Below are positions 17,029-32,567 of a DNA stretch of 64,000 bases, in pieces (position 1 is the stretch's first letter; the number at the start of each line of letters is the position of its first letter). Below the pieces are notes generated by a model. It saw nothing but the letters and a program-made list of their open reading frames with translations. It did no database searches and had not been told where the DNA came from. Made by a program: the position numbers and the translations under genes. Source of the DNA: Entophlyctis helioformis. Its lineage: Eukaryota; Chytridiomycota; Chytridiomycetes; Chytridiales; Chytriomycetaceae. The stretch lies in NCBI GenBank assembly GCA_025526915.1, contig JAHLKH010000105.1:28572-92571 (forward strand), in the 5' to 3' direction.

Positions 17029-17040
17029 ACTGTTGATACC

Positions 17041-17275
17041 TACTCACCTTTGCTACATCGCTCAATGAAATGCTGTTCACTGTACGCATGATGTTGAGCA
17101 GGCGGTCGTTGATCGTGTCCATGGCCGTCGGCTGCGTAAAGTCCAAAGGCCCACTTGCAACCATCGCACAGCAGAGCAACGAGGAGCGATCAGCATGAGA
17201 AACAATCCGGCATTGCATCTGCAGTCACGCCAGTCTGCGAATGTCCGAGTGTCAGCGTGCATTCACAGGGACAAC
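17041..17275 (-). pseudogene. Antisense exon fragment, paralogous to 21,042-21,212
   Basis: The minus strand between the MET17 stop and the kinase start encodes a short coding-like stretch (TAMDTINDRLLN, then IMRTVNSISLSDVAK) followed by a GTGAGT donor that runs into the MET17 3' end. About 170 bp of it resembles 21,042-21,212 on the plus strand, downstream of the kinase. No complete gene can be assembled, so I call it a gene relic. It is also carried in the right arm at 26071-26305. The remainder of the 17,029-17,466 gap shows nothing else. Confidence 0.5.
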
Positions 17276-17466
17276 CAGTGTCCATCGTGATGGATCAGTC
17301 GCAGCTGACTGCAGCCGTCACTCGCCAAAGCCAGCCACATCACGTCATCCATTGTGAGCGCCTTTCCCGACTTTCGCACATCCGATCTCGCCAAACATCG
17401 CCGATCCAGCCACTCTCGCTCCACAGGCGCACCGTGCCCCACTTCCACTCGCACAATCAGCACGCA

Positions 17467-20400
17467 ATGAGACAGCCGCAAAACAGCATCGCCCCTCAGC
17501 CCAATGGCGCGGCTGCACGATTATCACACAAGCCGTCCGCACGGCTGCCAGCCAAGCAAACAACCAACTCGCGAAAGCGGCCGTCGTGGGCAAGCGGCAT
17601 CAGCTCGCTCAAGTCAATCGTCGGCCGTAACCTCAAGCGCCGCAGCATCGCCGACGCGTCGCCGATTGACCCTCAGCCCGAGCAGACGCGTGTCTCGCTC
17701 TGTGGCGACGCCGTCTCCCCTGCCGAAACCAAGGCTGTCGGAGAGCCGTCTCATGGCACCGACCGACTGACCGCATCTATCTGTCCTCCCGCGGCAGCTC
17801 ACAACGCAGCACAGCCCGTGGCTGCCGTCACACCGCGTATCGCCCCAAACAGCAGCAGTCGCATCCGCCCCGTCCGTCCCAACCGCGTCCAATGCGGTGG
17901 CTGCCCCGTCAAAACTCTCCAGCCTGGCATCGCCCATCCACAAGATCAGCGACGCCATGTTCGGTGTCATGGCTGCCTTCAGAACAAACGCGGCCGCATA
18001 CGCTGCGCACAAGGCCCGTCTCGCTCGTGCTGGTCCCATCCACAGCGCCGAGTACACTCGGCTTGTGAAGGACCCTGAGCTGATGAACCCCGAGGAGATT
18101 CGCGGGATCGTCCAGACGATGGTCAAGGCGTTTGACGAGTACACACGCCAGACGCACGGCTTCCACGTGAGTTCATCGCATGCAGATGTCTGTGTCTGTG
18201 GATGGCGCGCATGGCTCACATTGTGCATGCAAGCAGTTCATGGACGAGCCGCTTGTTGACAACGGCGTGACTCTGACGGATCGCCAGGTCGCTGTCCGTC
18301 GTGCTGCTGGGACGTTGCCATTCCCGCCACTCGCCACGACTCACCGGTCGCAGTCGCTCTTGGATGCATACGGTGCAAGTGGATGCACCGAGCTTCCAGG
18401 CACGCCATCGACAAGCGTATCGGGATCGCCATCTGCGCACGAGGACTCGGCACTTGTCCCATGGCGGCTGCAAGACTGCATTGTGGGCAGCAACGTCGGC
18501 AAAGGAGCATGCGGTCATGTGCGTTTGATCCAAGACAAGCGCACGGGTCTGCCTGTATGTTCATGGTGTGTTTGTTCATTGTCATGAGGTTGAATGTCAC
18601 GGCTCACTCGTGGTGTCATGGCGACAGTTTGCAACCAAGGTCATTGCCAAAGTCAAGACAGGCGACGACGAGGCAGACGCGTACAGCCAGCGCGACCGCG
18701 AGGTGGAGATGCTGTTCACGCAGCTTCTCCACCACCCAAACATTGTGCAAGTCGCCGATGTGGCCGAGACCGCCGGCCATGTCTTCATCACGATGGAGTA
18801 CCTGCCGCGCGGATCGCTGTTCCAGGTCCTCAAGGCGCTGGCAGAGGACGGCCGCCTCCTTGACGGCGTGACATGCCGCAAGCACTGCCAGCAGATGGCG
18901 TCTGCCGTGGCATACTGCCACAAGGTATCACGGCACTTGCATGCGACTGTGATTGTATCTGCTGGCTGAAACTGACAGCACGCCACTTGGCATCCATCTC
19001 AAACAGAGCAACGTTGTCCACCTGGACATCAAGGCGGACAACTTCATGGTGGACAAGAACGACCAGATCCGCCTCATTGATTTTGGATTCAGTGAGGCGT
19101 TTGATCCCAACAAGCGCTTCCAGATGCACATTGGGTGAGTTGCCATGCCGTACTCGTGCTGCAATGCTGCGATCATCACACTGACTCGCCTGCTGTGCTT
19201 GGCATCCACAGCACACCAGAGTACATGTCGCCAGAATGTGCTCTGGGAATGCCATTCGTTGGACCCGAGGCGGACATTTGGAGCCTTGGAGTGACCTTCT
19301 TCGAGATGGTCACGGGCCTCCTGCCCATCAAGTCGCAGGAAGATCAGGACGAGGAGTGCGACAAGTACGATAAGCTGACGGCATTCAAGTGGTCATTTGT
19401 CAAGAAGCCGAGCCGATCGCCCATGGCGCGGTTCGAGGCCAAGGTCGCATTCCCGGCCAAGACAGACAAAGGCAAGTGTGCACATGTGGCGTGCTTTGAG
19501 TCGGATGCTTTGCCAGCAAACAGGCATCGCCAACTCACGAGCCAGGCTTCCTGTGTGTGCTGTCCAGGTGTGTGTGTGTGTGTCTACGTGTGCAGTAGGA
19601 CTAGTCCCAATGAAAGCCTATCAACGACCAGCAACTCACGAGCCAGGCTTCCTGTGTGTGCTGTCCAGTTGAACCTCACCTCCTTCCAAGAGCTACGACG
19701 CAAGGGACAGTGCCCAAGCGTGCTCTTACGTCTCTCCGTGCTTACAGTAGGCACGACACACGCACGTCCCAAGCCGGCCGGCCCTCGTCGCAAGCCCCGA
19801 CGTGCGCGCCGTCGCCGAGGTCCAACGGTTCGGGTTCAGCAAGGCCGACGTGCTCACATCGGTGGCCACCATCGCCCTCGACCAGCGCGACCCGGCCGTC
19901 TCATTGTATCACCTGGCACACGAGAAGATCGAGCGACAAGAGGCATTCGAGCGCGATGTTGCGGCCGAGCGTCGTCGGGCTGCCGGTCAGCCAGCAACCG
20001 CATTGCCGTGTGCGCCAGTCGCCAAGACCGACAGCGACAAGACAATGGCCGGCGATGACCAGCCGCCGCCTGCCAGCGACTCGGTGCGTGATACACGGCA
20101 CGGCAAGGCGTCTCAGGATCGCCACATCCAGTGCAAGGTGGGCTGTGGCTGGCTGGCTGGATGGCTGGATGGCTGGTGAGGGCATTCACTGACACGCCTT
20201 CCATGGCACTCGGCAGACTCTGGACAGTGACAACGCAGTCCGACATGCCAGCTGCCAGTGTCCTTGCCGAGATGGAGCGCGTGCTCCAGTCCAAGGGGAT
20301 CGGTGTGTTGCACACATGGCATGCGTGGCATGCCATCATCCTGTGTGCATCGACTGACGCTTTGCATGGTCAGCCTACACGCCTCAGACAGCGGCTGCCA

Positions 20401-20710
20401 CGGGGCTGGCACACGTCCTTGTGTGCGAGGACAACCGAGGCCACAGACGCCAGGCACGGTTCGAGATCCGCCTGGAGCCGCAGCTGCCTGGAACAGGCAA
20501 GCCGGGATCAGCCAGCTGCGGGATCCAGATCAAGCGCATCAAGGGCAACTGTGAGTGCACTGCTGGCGAGCCATGGCAATGCTGCCTAGTGTCATCAGCA
20601 GGACTGACTCGGCATGATCGCATTCTCTTTGTGCACTGCGTGTGTCTGTGTCGCCAGTCTGGTCGCACCGGTCGTTTGCCAAGGATCTCCTCTGCCACAT
20701 GGATGTTTGA
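17467..20710 (+). CDS. Ser/Thr protein kinase with UBA-like and KA1-like C-terminus (MARK/Kin1/AMPK group)
   Basis: Early exons are 17467-17782, 17853-18166, 18237-18554, 18628-18924, 19007-19134 and 19212-19471, in phase. Kinase motifs: VGKGACGHV glycine loop, FATKVIAK lysine, HLDIKADN catalytic loop (Leu where Arg is usual), DFGF, GTPEYMSPE, DIWSLGV. A separate exon encodes a UBA-like helix set (FGFSKADVLTSV...DP..). The last exons encode FEIRLEP, CGIQIKRIKGN and WSHRSFAKDLL, which match KA1. Such kinases act in polarity or energy sensing. Exons between 19,472 and 19,806 and between 20,140 and 20,380 are not resolved. The first start and the 17783-17852 intron (GTCCTC donor) are inferred. 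The 5' half is duplicated in the right arm; this is the only complete copy. Confidence 0.75.
19531..19668 (+). repeat. 37-bp direct repeat within the kinase gene
   Basis: The same 37 bases occur at 19531-19567 and 19632-19668, spaced by 101 bp, each ending in GCTGTCCAG, a usable 3' splice site. The interval between holds a (GT)n run. The arrangement looks like a local duplication of an intron end that offers two alternative acceptors. Confidence 0.8.
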
Positions 20711-20789
20711 GTCGCTTGGTGTCTGCGGCGTGGCAGCCCGACGTTGCCATCCAGCCAGCAAGCATGTGCCATGACTGTCGAGGCATGCA

Positions 20790-21220
20790 ATGCGAGCACT
20801 TGCAATGAAGGCATCCAATCCATCCAACAACAGCATCCAAGTCTGGCGGTTGTCTGTCCATCCACTGGTGTGCTGTGTGGACTTGATCCAGGTGGCGGCT
20901 GCCACTCGGAAGACTGTCGACGACCTTGCCAGGTCAATCGAACTCCTGTTCACCAACACTGAGGATGCACACATGGCGATCTCGCCCAACAAGCTCGCAG
21001 CCGTCCAGATGGCCCAACTTGGCCAGCAGCTGTCCGTGTGAATGCATGCTGGCACTCGGACAGCTGCAGAGTGGCGTGACTGCAGATGCAATGACGGACT
21101 GCTTCTCGTGCAGATCGCTCCTGGTTGCTCTGCTGTGCGATGGTTGCGAGTGGGCCGTTGGACATCACGCAGCAGACGGCCATGGACACGATCAACGACC
21201 GCCTGCTCAACACCGAGTTC
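20790..21220 (+). pseudogene. Exon-like fragments downstream of the kinase
   Basis: The 735 bp between the kinase stop and the first ankyrin gene carry coding-like pieces. One open frame (20790-21041) ends ...TVDDLARSIELLF, NTEDAH, SPNKLAAVQMAQLGQQ. After a possible GTGTGA donor, a second piece reads GPLDITQQTAMDTINDRLLN (21,150-21,210). The latter resembles the antisense fragments at 17041-17275 and 26071-26305. It also runs in frame without a stop into the ankyrin ORF, so a fused or spliced reading is possible. I do not recognise the family. It may be a helical small protein broken by duplication. Confidence 0.4.
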
Positions 21221-21445
21221 CTCGTGGTGGCAGTGTGCGCCACTGCATCTTGCTCGGTAATCGTCACGGTTGACAACAGCACCCTTGACGCAGTGTGGTT
21301 CTCAGTCAGGCAGTCGACGATGGACTGCTGTCGCACTTGCCTCGTCGTCTGTGCCATCTGTGCCAGCCATGCTGCGCAGTTGTCCAAAGCAGCGTTGTGG
21401 CTGTGGCACACTTGCCTGCCAACCACAAAACGCTGCTCGGTGGCA

Positions 21446-22639
21446 ATGAACAGCCTGGCAGATGCAGTCGCTTCGCTTGAGCTGGACGACAAGGGGTCTC
21501 TGCCGTACGGACGCAGCCACTGGGACGGCAAGCCAGCAGAGTTGCATGCCATGATTCTCAAGGCAGCTGGCCCTCTCACGCTCTTGGTCAACGGTCTGCT
21601 CGGCGACAAGCGCAGCCTCGACGAAGCGACAGTCGAAGCGCTGTGGACGGATGTCATCAACATCGACTGGCAAGGCGACCTCGCTCGGCTGCCCAACACT
21701 GACTTCTATGTTGGCGGGTTCGAGGAATCCGAGCGTCCTGCTCTCGACATGCTCTCGCTGCCTGTCTCTCGGTCCATGTTCGACCGCCTCTGCACTCGCT
21801 TCCCAAAGCAAGCCACCATCAGCCTCAGCATCGACGCTCGTAACAACCAGTACCAAGTCGACATCGATCCAGAGTTCAACTACTTTGAGGCAACTCGCTT
21901 CCGACATATCCCCATGCACAACTGCTGGTTCGACCTTGTCGACTTCTCATACCCGATCGCTCTTGGCTGGATAGCGATCTACTTTGGTCACGCCAGACTC
22001 CTGAGCCACCTTGTCGAGCATCACGGCGTTGATCTCAGCAAGTTCCATCGTCTGAGCGGACGTTTGGCAATGGATATGGCTGCTTCGCATGGCCATCTCG
22101 ACATTCTTCAGATGCTCCACGATGCAGGCAACAGGTCGTGCTCGGATGACGCTATGGATTACGCGGCTGCAAGAGGGCATCTCGAGGTCGTCAAGTGGCT
22201 GCATGCCAACCGGACGGAAGGATGCACTACCCATGCGATAGATCATGCAGCTAGAAATGGTCATCTCGATGTTGTTATCTGGCTTCACGAGAATCGGACG
22301 AAAGGATGCACGACAAGGGCGATGGACTGGGCAGCATGTGAAGGCCATCTCGACGTTGTAATGTGGCTTCACGTGAACCGGACGGAAGGATGCACGTCAA
22401 GGGCGATGGATGATGCAGCCAGGAATGGACATCTCGAGGTCGTGCAGTCCCTTCTCGCGTACGGATATTCGGTCACGTTTGATGCTCTCCGTGAGGCGAA
22501 GGATGAAGCGATCATTGATACTCTTGTGGACAGTATGACTCTTGAGCGTACAAAGCAGATGCTGGAGGAGGCAAGGGCTGAATATCGACGTACGCTTACT
22601 GCTCGTCTCGAGCGCGCACTTGCAGACAAGCAGGCATGA
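21446..22639 (+). CDS. Ankyrin-repeat protein, tandem paralogue 1
   Basis: A single-exon ORF of 397 residues; the ATG at 21446 is chosen because it aligns with the start of the second paralogue. Residues 1 to about 190 form a conserved N-terminal region (LHAMILKAAGPLTLLVNGLL, DWQGDL, DMLSLPVSRSMFDRL) with no domain I can name, though the first part could be an F-box-like helix set. About five ankyrin-type repeats follow with a strong consensus (AA..GHLEVVKWLH.NRTEGCTT.AMD), then a Glu/Arg-rich C-terminal helix. Ankyrin repeats mediate protein binding. An AATAAA at 22650-22655 lies 11 bp past the stop. The gene sits in the unique spacer between the inverted arms. Confidence 0.85.
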   Translation: MNSLADAVASLELDDKGSLPYGRSHWDGKPAELHAMILKAAGPLTLLVNGLLGDKRSLDEATVEALWTDVINIDWQGDLARLPNTDFYVGGFEESERPALDMLSLPVSRSMFDRLCTRFPKQATISLSIDARNNQYQVDIDPEFNYFEATRFRHIPMHNCWFDLVDFSYPIALGWIAIYFGHARLLSHLVEHHGVDLSKFHRLSGRLAMDMAASHGHLDILQMLHDAGNRSCSDDAMDYAAARGHLEVVKWLHANRTEGCTTHAIDHAARNGHLDVVIWLHENRTKGCTTRAMDWAACEGHLDVVMWLHVNRTEGCTSRAMDDAARNGHLEVVQSLLAYGYSVTFDALREAKDEAIIDTLVDSMTLERTKQMLEEARAEYRRTLTARLERALADKQA

Positions 22640-22649
22640 TCAGCCTGCC

Positions 22650-22655
22650 AATAAA
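22650..22655 (+). terminator. Poly(A) signal of ankyrin gene 1
   Basis: AATAAA 11 bp after the stop, within sequence conserved downstream of the second paralogue (24010-24015). Confidence 0.5.
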
Positions 22656-22967
22656 GCGTGCCACTCTTGAACGCAGATGCGATGCTGCGTGTCGTTGTTG
22701 CTCAGACAACACGGCAGCTGATGCACAGCAAGGGATCGCCATCAGTGCATGTGGCTGCAGCCTTGTCGTCGTGTTGCTGCACTCGCATCACAGTCTGCCA
22801 TTGCAGCGCATCAGCCATCCAGCCGCATGCCATTGCAGTCGTTGCTGGCCACACTGCCTGCCTCGTCATCTGTGCCATCTGTGCCAGCCATGCTGCGCTG
22901 CGTGTCCAAAGCAGCATTGTGGCTGTGACACGCTTGCCTGCCAACCACAAAACACTGCTCGAAGGCA

Positions 22968-23999
22968 ATGGACACCCTGGCAGATACAGTCGCTTCGCTT
23001 GAGCTGGACGACAACGAGTCTCTGCCGTACGGCGGCAGCCACTGGGACCGCAAGCCAGCAGAGTTGCACGCCATGATACTCAAGGCAGCTGGCCCCCTCA
23101 CGCTCTTGGTCAACGGTCTTCTGCGCAACAACAGACGCCTTGACAGAGCGACCGTTGAAGCGCTGTGGACAGATGCCATCAGCACCGACTGGCAAGGCGA
23201 CCTGCGCCAGCTGCCCAATATCTACCTCCGAGCTGGCGAAGTCAAGGAATACGAGCGTCCTGCTCTCGACATGCTCTCGCTGTCAGTCTCTCGGTCCATG
23301 TTCGACCGCCTGTGCGCTCGCTTTCCAGATCCAACGCCTTACGACGACTTTGACGCACAGCACAATCAGTATCAAGCACACAGAAGTCCATTGGTAAAGA
23401 CAATCCCCTTCAAGACGACTTGCCTCCGTCACATTCCCATGCGCAACTGCTGGTTCGATCTCGTCGACTTCTCGTACCCGATCGCTCTTGGCTGGTGGTC
23501 GATCAAGTTTGGCCACACGGGACTCCTGAGCCACCTCGCTGAGCATCATGGCGTTGATCTCGGCAAGTTCCAGCGTTGTATGGGATTGATGTCAATGGAT
23601 CTGGCTGCAGAGCACGGCCATCTCGATGTTGTGCAGATGCTACACAAGGCAGGAAACACATCGTGCTCAGATGAAGCCATGGGCTTGGCTGCTGGCAATG
23701 GGCATCTCGATTTGGTAAAGTGGCTGCATGCCAACAGGACGGAAGGATGCACGACGCTGGCGATAGATTGGGCGGCAGAGAAGGGCCACCTCGAAATCGT
23801 GCAGTTCCTTCTCGCATGCGGATATGAGTTCACGTTTGATGCTCTCTGTGATGCAGAGGATGATGCGATCGTCGATGTGCTGCTGGACAGCATGACTCTT
23901 GCGCGTGCGATGGAGATGTTGGAGATGGCAAGGAGCCATGGCAGGTTTTCATACCTCGTCGAGCGTCTCGAGCTTGCGGTTGCAGCCAAGCAGGCGTGA
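22968..23999 (+). CDS. Ankyrin-repeat protein, tandem paralogue 2
   Basis: A single-exon ORF of 343 residues, paralogous along its whole length to the 397-residue neighbour. The N-terminal region is well conserved (PAELHAMILKAAGPLTLLVN, PALDMLSLSVSRSMFDRL, NCWFDLVDFSYPIALGW). It has about three ankyrin repeats instead of about five, so two NRTEGCTT-type units were lost here or gained in the neighbour. The C-terminal segment (LVERLELAVAAKQA) is conserved. An AATAAA follows at 24010-24015. No signal peptide or membrane segment is seen. Function is unknown beyond likely protein binding. Confidence 0.85.
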   Translation: MDTLADTVASLELDDNESLPYGGSHWDRKPAELHAMILKAAGPLTLLVNGLLRNNRRLDRATVEALWTDAISTDWQGDLRQLPNIYLRAGEVKEYERPALDMLSLSVSRSMFDRLCARFPDPTPYDDFDAQHNQYQAHRSPLVKTIPFKTTCLRHIPMRNCWFDLVDFSYPIALGWWSIKFGHTGLLSHLAEHHGVDLGKFQRCMGLMSMDLAAEHGHLDVVQMLHKAGNTSCSDEAMGLAAGNGHLDLVKWLHANRTEGCTTLAIDWAAEKGHLEIVQFLLACGYEFTFDALCDAEDDAIVDVLLDSMTLARAMEMLEMARSHGRFSYLVERLELAVAAKQA

Positions 24000-24149
24000 T
24001 CAGCCTGCCAATAAAGCGCGCCACTCTTGAACGCACATGCGACGCTGCGTGTCTTTCTTGCTCAAACAACACGATTGCTGATGTACAGCAAGGGATCGCT
24101 ATCAGTCCATGCAGTTGCAGCCTTGTCGTCGTGTTGCTGCACTCGCATC

Positions 24150-25879
24150 ACAGCGGGCGAGTCAGTGTGATGATCGCAGCATTGCAGCACGAGTACGGCA
24201 TGGCAACTCACCCAATGTGCATCTGGAAGCGCTTGTTGGGATCAAACGCCTCACTGAATCCAAAATCAATGAGGCGGATCTGGTCGTTCTTGTCCACCAT
24301 GAAGTTGTCCGCCTTGATGTCCAGGTGGACAACGTTGCTCTGTTTGAGATGGATGCCAAGTGGCGTGCTGTCAGTTTCAGCCAGCAGATACAATCACAGT
24401 CGCATGCAAGTGCCGTGATACCTTGTGGCAGTATGCCACGGCAGACGCCATCTGCTGGCAGTGCTTGCGGCATGTCACGCCGTCAAGGAGGCGGCCGTCC
24501 TCTGCCAGCGCCTTGAGGACCTGGAACAGCGATCCGCGCGGCAGGTACTCCATCGTGATGAAGACATGGCCGGCGGTCTCGGCCACATCGGCGACTTGCA
24601 CAATGTTTGGGTGGTGGAGAAGCTGCGTGAACAGCATCTCCACCTCGCGGTCGCGCTGGCTGTACGCGTCTGCCTCGTCGTCGCCTGTCTTGACTTTGGC
24701 AATGACCTTGGTTGCAAACTGTCGCCATGACACCACGAGTGAGCCGTGACATTCAACCTCATGACAATGAACAAACACACCATGAACATACAGGCAGACC
24801 CGTGCGCTTGTCTTGGATCAAACGCACATGACCGCATGCTCCTTTGCCGACGTTGCTGCCCACAATGCAGTCTTGCAGCCGCCATGGGACAAGTGCCGAG
24901 TCCTCGTGCGCAGATGGCGATCCCGATACGCTTGTCGATGGCGTGCCTGGAAGCTCGGTGCATCCACTTGCACCGTATGCATCCAAGAGCGACTGCGACC
25001 GGTGAGTCGTGGCGAGTGGCGGGAATGGCAACGTCCCAGCAGCACGACGGACAGCGACCTGGCGATCCGTCAGAGTCACGCCGTTGTCAACAAGCGGCTC
25101 GTCCATGAACTGCTTGCATGCACAATGTGAGCCATGCGCGCCATCCACAGACACAGACATCTGCATGCGATGAACTCACGTGGAAGCCGTGCGTCTGGCG
25201 TGTGTACTCGTCAAACGCCTTGACCATCGTCTGGACGATCCCGCGAATCTCCTCGGGGTTCATCAGCTCAGGGTCCTTCACAAGCCGAGTGTACTCGGCG
25301 CTGTGGATGGGACCAGCACGAGCGAGACGGGCCTTGTGCGCAGCGTATGCGGCCGCGTTTGTTCTGAAGGCAGCCATGACACCGAACATGGCGTCGCTGA
25401 TCTTGTGGATGGGCGATGCCAGGCTGGAGAGTTTTGACGGGGCAGCCACCGCATTGGACGCGGTTGGGACGGACGGGGCGGATGCGACTGCTGCTGTTTG
25501 GGGCGATACGCGGTGTGACGGCAGCCACGGGCTGTGCTGCGTTGTGAGCTGCCGCGGGAGGACAGATAGATGCGGTCAGTCGGTCGGTGCCATGAGACGG
25601 CTCTCCGACAGCCTTGGTTTCGGCAGGGGAGACGGCGTCGCCACAGAGCGAGACACGCGTCTGCTCGGGCTGAGGGTCAATCGGCGACGCGTCGGCGATG
25701 CTGCGGCGCTTGAGGTTACGGCCGACGATTGACTTGAGCGAGCTGATGCCGCTTGCCCACGACGGCCGCTTTCGCGAGTTGGTTGTTTGCTTGGCTGGCA
25801 GCCGTGCGGACGGCTTGTGTGATAATCGTGCAGCCGCGCCATTGGGCTGAGGGGCGATGCTGTTTTGCGGCTGTCTCAT
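24150..25879 (-). pseudogene. Truncated copy of the protein kinase gene
   Basis: This mirrors 17467-19196 and carries the kinase N-terminal region, glycine loop, lysine and HLDIKADN/DFGF exons, then stops in the intron before the GTPEYMSPE exon. The activation-segment end, C-lobe, UBA-like and KA1-like parts are missing, so an active kinase is not expected. A short transcript reading into the ankyrin 3' flank would give a kinase N-lobe fragment. No difference from the left copy was seen. Confidence 0.85.
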
Positions 25880-26070
25880 TGCGTGCTGATTGTGCGAGTG
25901 GAAGTGGGGCACGGTGCGCCTGTGGAGCGAGAGTGGCTGGATCGGCGATGTTTGGCGAGATCGGATGTGCGAAAGTCGGGAAAGGCGCTCACAATGGATG
26001 ACGTGATGTGGCTGGCTTTGGCGAGTGACGGCTGCAGTCAGCTGCGACTGATCCATCACGATGGACACTG

Positions 26071-26305
26071 GTTGTCCCTGTGAATGCACGCTGACACTCG
26101 GACATTCGCAGACTGGCGTGACTGCAGATGCAATGCCGGATTGTTTCTCATGCTGATCGCTCCTCGTTGCTCTGCTGTGCGATGGTTGCAAGTGGGCCTT
26201 TGGACTTTACGCAGCCGACGGCCATGGACACGATCAACGACCGCCTGCTCAACATCATGCGTACAGTGAACAGCATTTCATTGAGCGATGTAGCAAAGGT
26301 GAGTA
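26071..26305 (+). pseudogene. Right-arm copy of the antisense exon fragment
   Basis: Mirror image of 17041-17275, apparently identical. It reads TAMDTINDRLLN followed by a GTGAGT donor, immediately before the 3' end of the right MET17 copy. Confidence 0.5.
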
Positions 26306-26317
26306 GGTATCAACAGT

Positions 26318-31151
<4,834 letters not shown>

Positions 31152-31363
31152 ACGCTTGACAACCACTCGATGGCCGTCCAATGCACGTCCAATGAAGCCA
31201 GCATCATGCCGGAATGCCGACGAGGCTGCACCGCCTCTCGCGTTCAGTCCAACGCTGGTTTCTGGACGCGCTCTTGACGCGACTGGCTTGATTCTTTCAC
31301 GCACAGACAATCGCACACTCACTCACCAACTCGCACACGATCGCATCCCAGATTGCGCTCGGC

Positions 31364-32297
31364 ATGTCAGCTCAGTTGACACTGGACAGACGCGGCATCA
31401 TGCCCGCCAGTGTCGAGCCACAGCGTATTGGCGCGCGGTTCCAACGGCCGTGCCTGTATCTCATCTACCGCACAGACACAGGCAAGTGCCTCTTGCTGTC
31501 CTCGCCTGTCTCTTGCAGCACACGAACGATGCGTCGTGTCCGTCAGCATCTGACTGGAGTGGGCATGGCTGGGCTTGGCTGGACCCGACTGGACTCGACT
31601 CGGCTGGACGCTGCCCGACTCGGCTGGCCAGGCAAATCCCACCGTCGCAAGATGCCGCTTCGGTCCATCAACGACGCGATCAAAGCGCCAGCAGGCACGA
31701 CCGTCCAGCCCGACGATGTTGTCCAGGACCTCCTCATGCGCCACGACACCTATCTCAAGCACTGCAACCCAACGCAGGTGTGCCGAGTGCCTGCCAAGCG
31801 CGAATGCCTCTCTGCATGGACACATGGATGAGTGGATGCGTGGATGGATCCCTGCCAGACTGCTGACATGCTGACATGCCTGCATGGGCTGCAGGTGCGA
31901 CGACTTGTGGCCAAGATATGCAGTCATCACGGCCTCGCAATAGCCACCGAGGCAAAGCCAGTGGCGACAGTGTCGGCTCCAGCACCAAGCAGTGCGCCGC
32001 TGGTATCCGGCTCAATGCTCGGCGCGTTGCCGCCGCTGGGCAAGATGCTGCCGGGCTGTCGTCGCCTGGCCAGCTGCCTGCTCTCCATCCACCCGTCCGT
32101 GATCCACCTCCCCCTCCCACTCAGCAGACAGTTCAGCAGACAGGGCAGCAGACAGTCCAGCAGACAAGGCAGCAGACAAGGCAGCAGACAGGGCAGCAGC
32201 CAGGGCTTGCAGTGGCAGCCGACGCGGCAGTCAAGGTGGACGGATCGCTCAACCTCAACAGGCTGGACGACAAAGACCTTGCTGCCATCAAGTCCAG
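31364..32297 (+). pseudogene. CEP19: Truncated CEP19-like gene copy
   Basis: Exons 31364-31481 and 31632-31777, and a third starting at 31895, mirror the left gene, including the GC-AG first intron. A one-base deletion near 32,053 (CTGCCGGGCTG versus CTGCCTGGGCTG) shifts the frame after the GKMLP segment. The copy ends at 32297 inside the LDDKDLAAIKS exon, so the conserved C-terminal CEP19 block and the acidic extension are missing. Upstream coding sequence still looks intact, but a functional protein is unlikely. Confidence 0.85.
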
Positions 32298-32567
32298 ACG
32301 AAACAGCGTTGTGAAGGAGAGCCGCGATGGCTGTCGGGCAGCAGGCCCTCAGATCATGCGTGCTGCCCGATGCAGGCCGGCCGTGTTGCGGCGAGAGACG
32401 GGAGCATGCTCGCTGGCAACGCAGCGACGGCACGTGGGAGCGGCGGGATGCCGCACGCGTGGTGGCCACACGCCCGCTTGGCTCAGCGCAACGATGAAAC
32501 GCACTCAAGTTTCAACGGACAAACTCGCCAAATTAAAACTTTGTTGGTTGCCTTGCGCCATCACAAC

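Larger units (their letters stand above)
21334..24149 (+). repeat. Tandem duplication unit containing the ankyrin genes
   Basis: 5' flank, gene and 3' flank are all repeated. Sequence at about 21,334-22,795 resembles about 22,862-24,153 with an offset near 1,525 bp, including the upstream segment with the repeated GTGCCATCTGTGCCAGCC words and the downstream AATAAA block. The second unit's 3' flank is cut by the start of the right inverted arm at about 24,150. Coding divergence is moderate, so this tandem duplication is clearly older than the inverted one. Confidence 0.85.
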
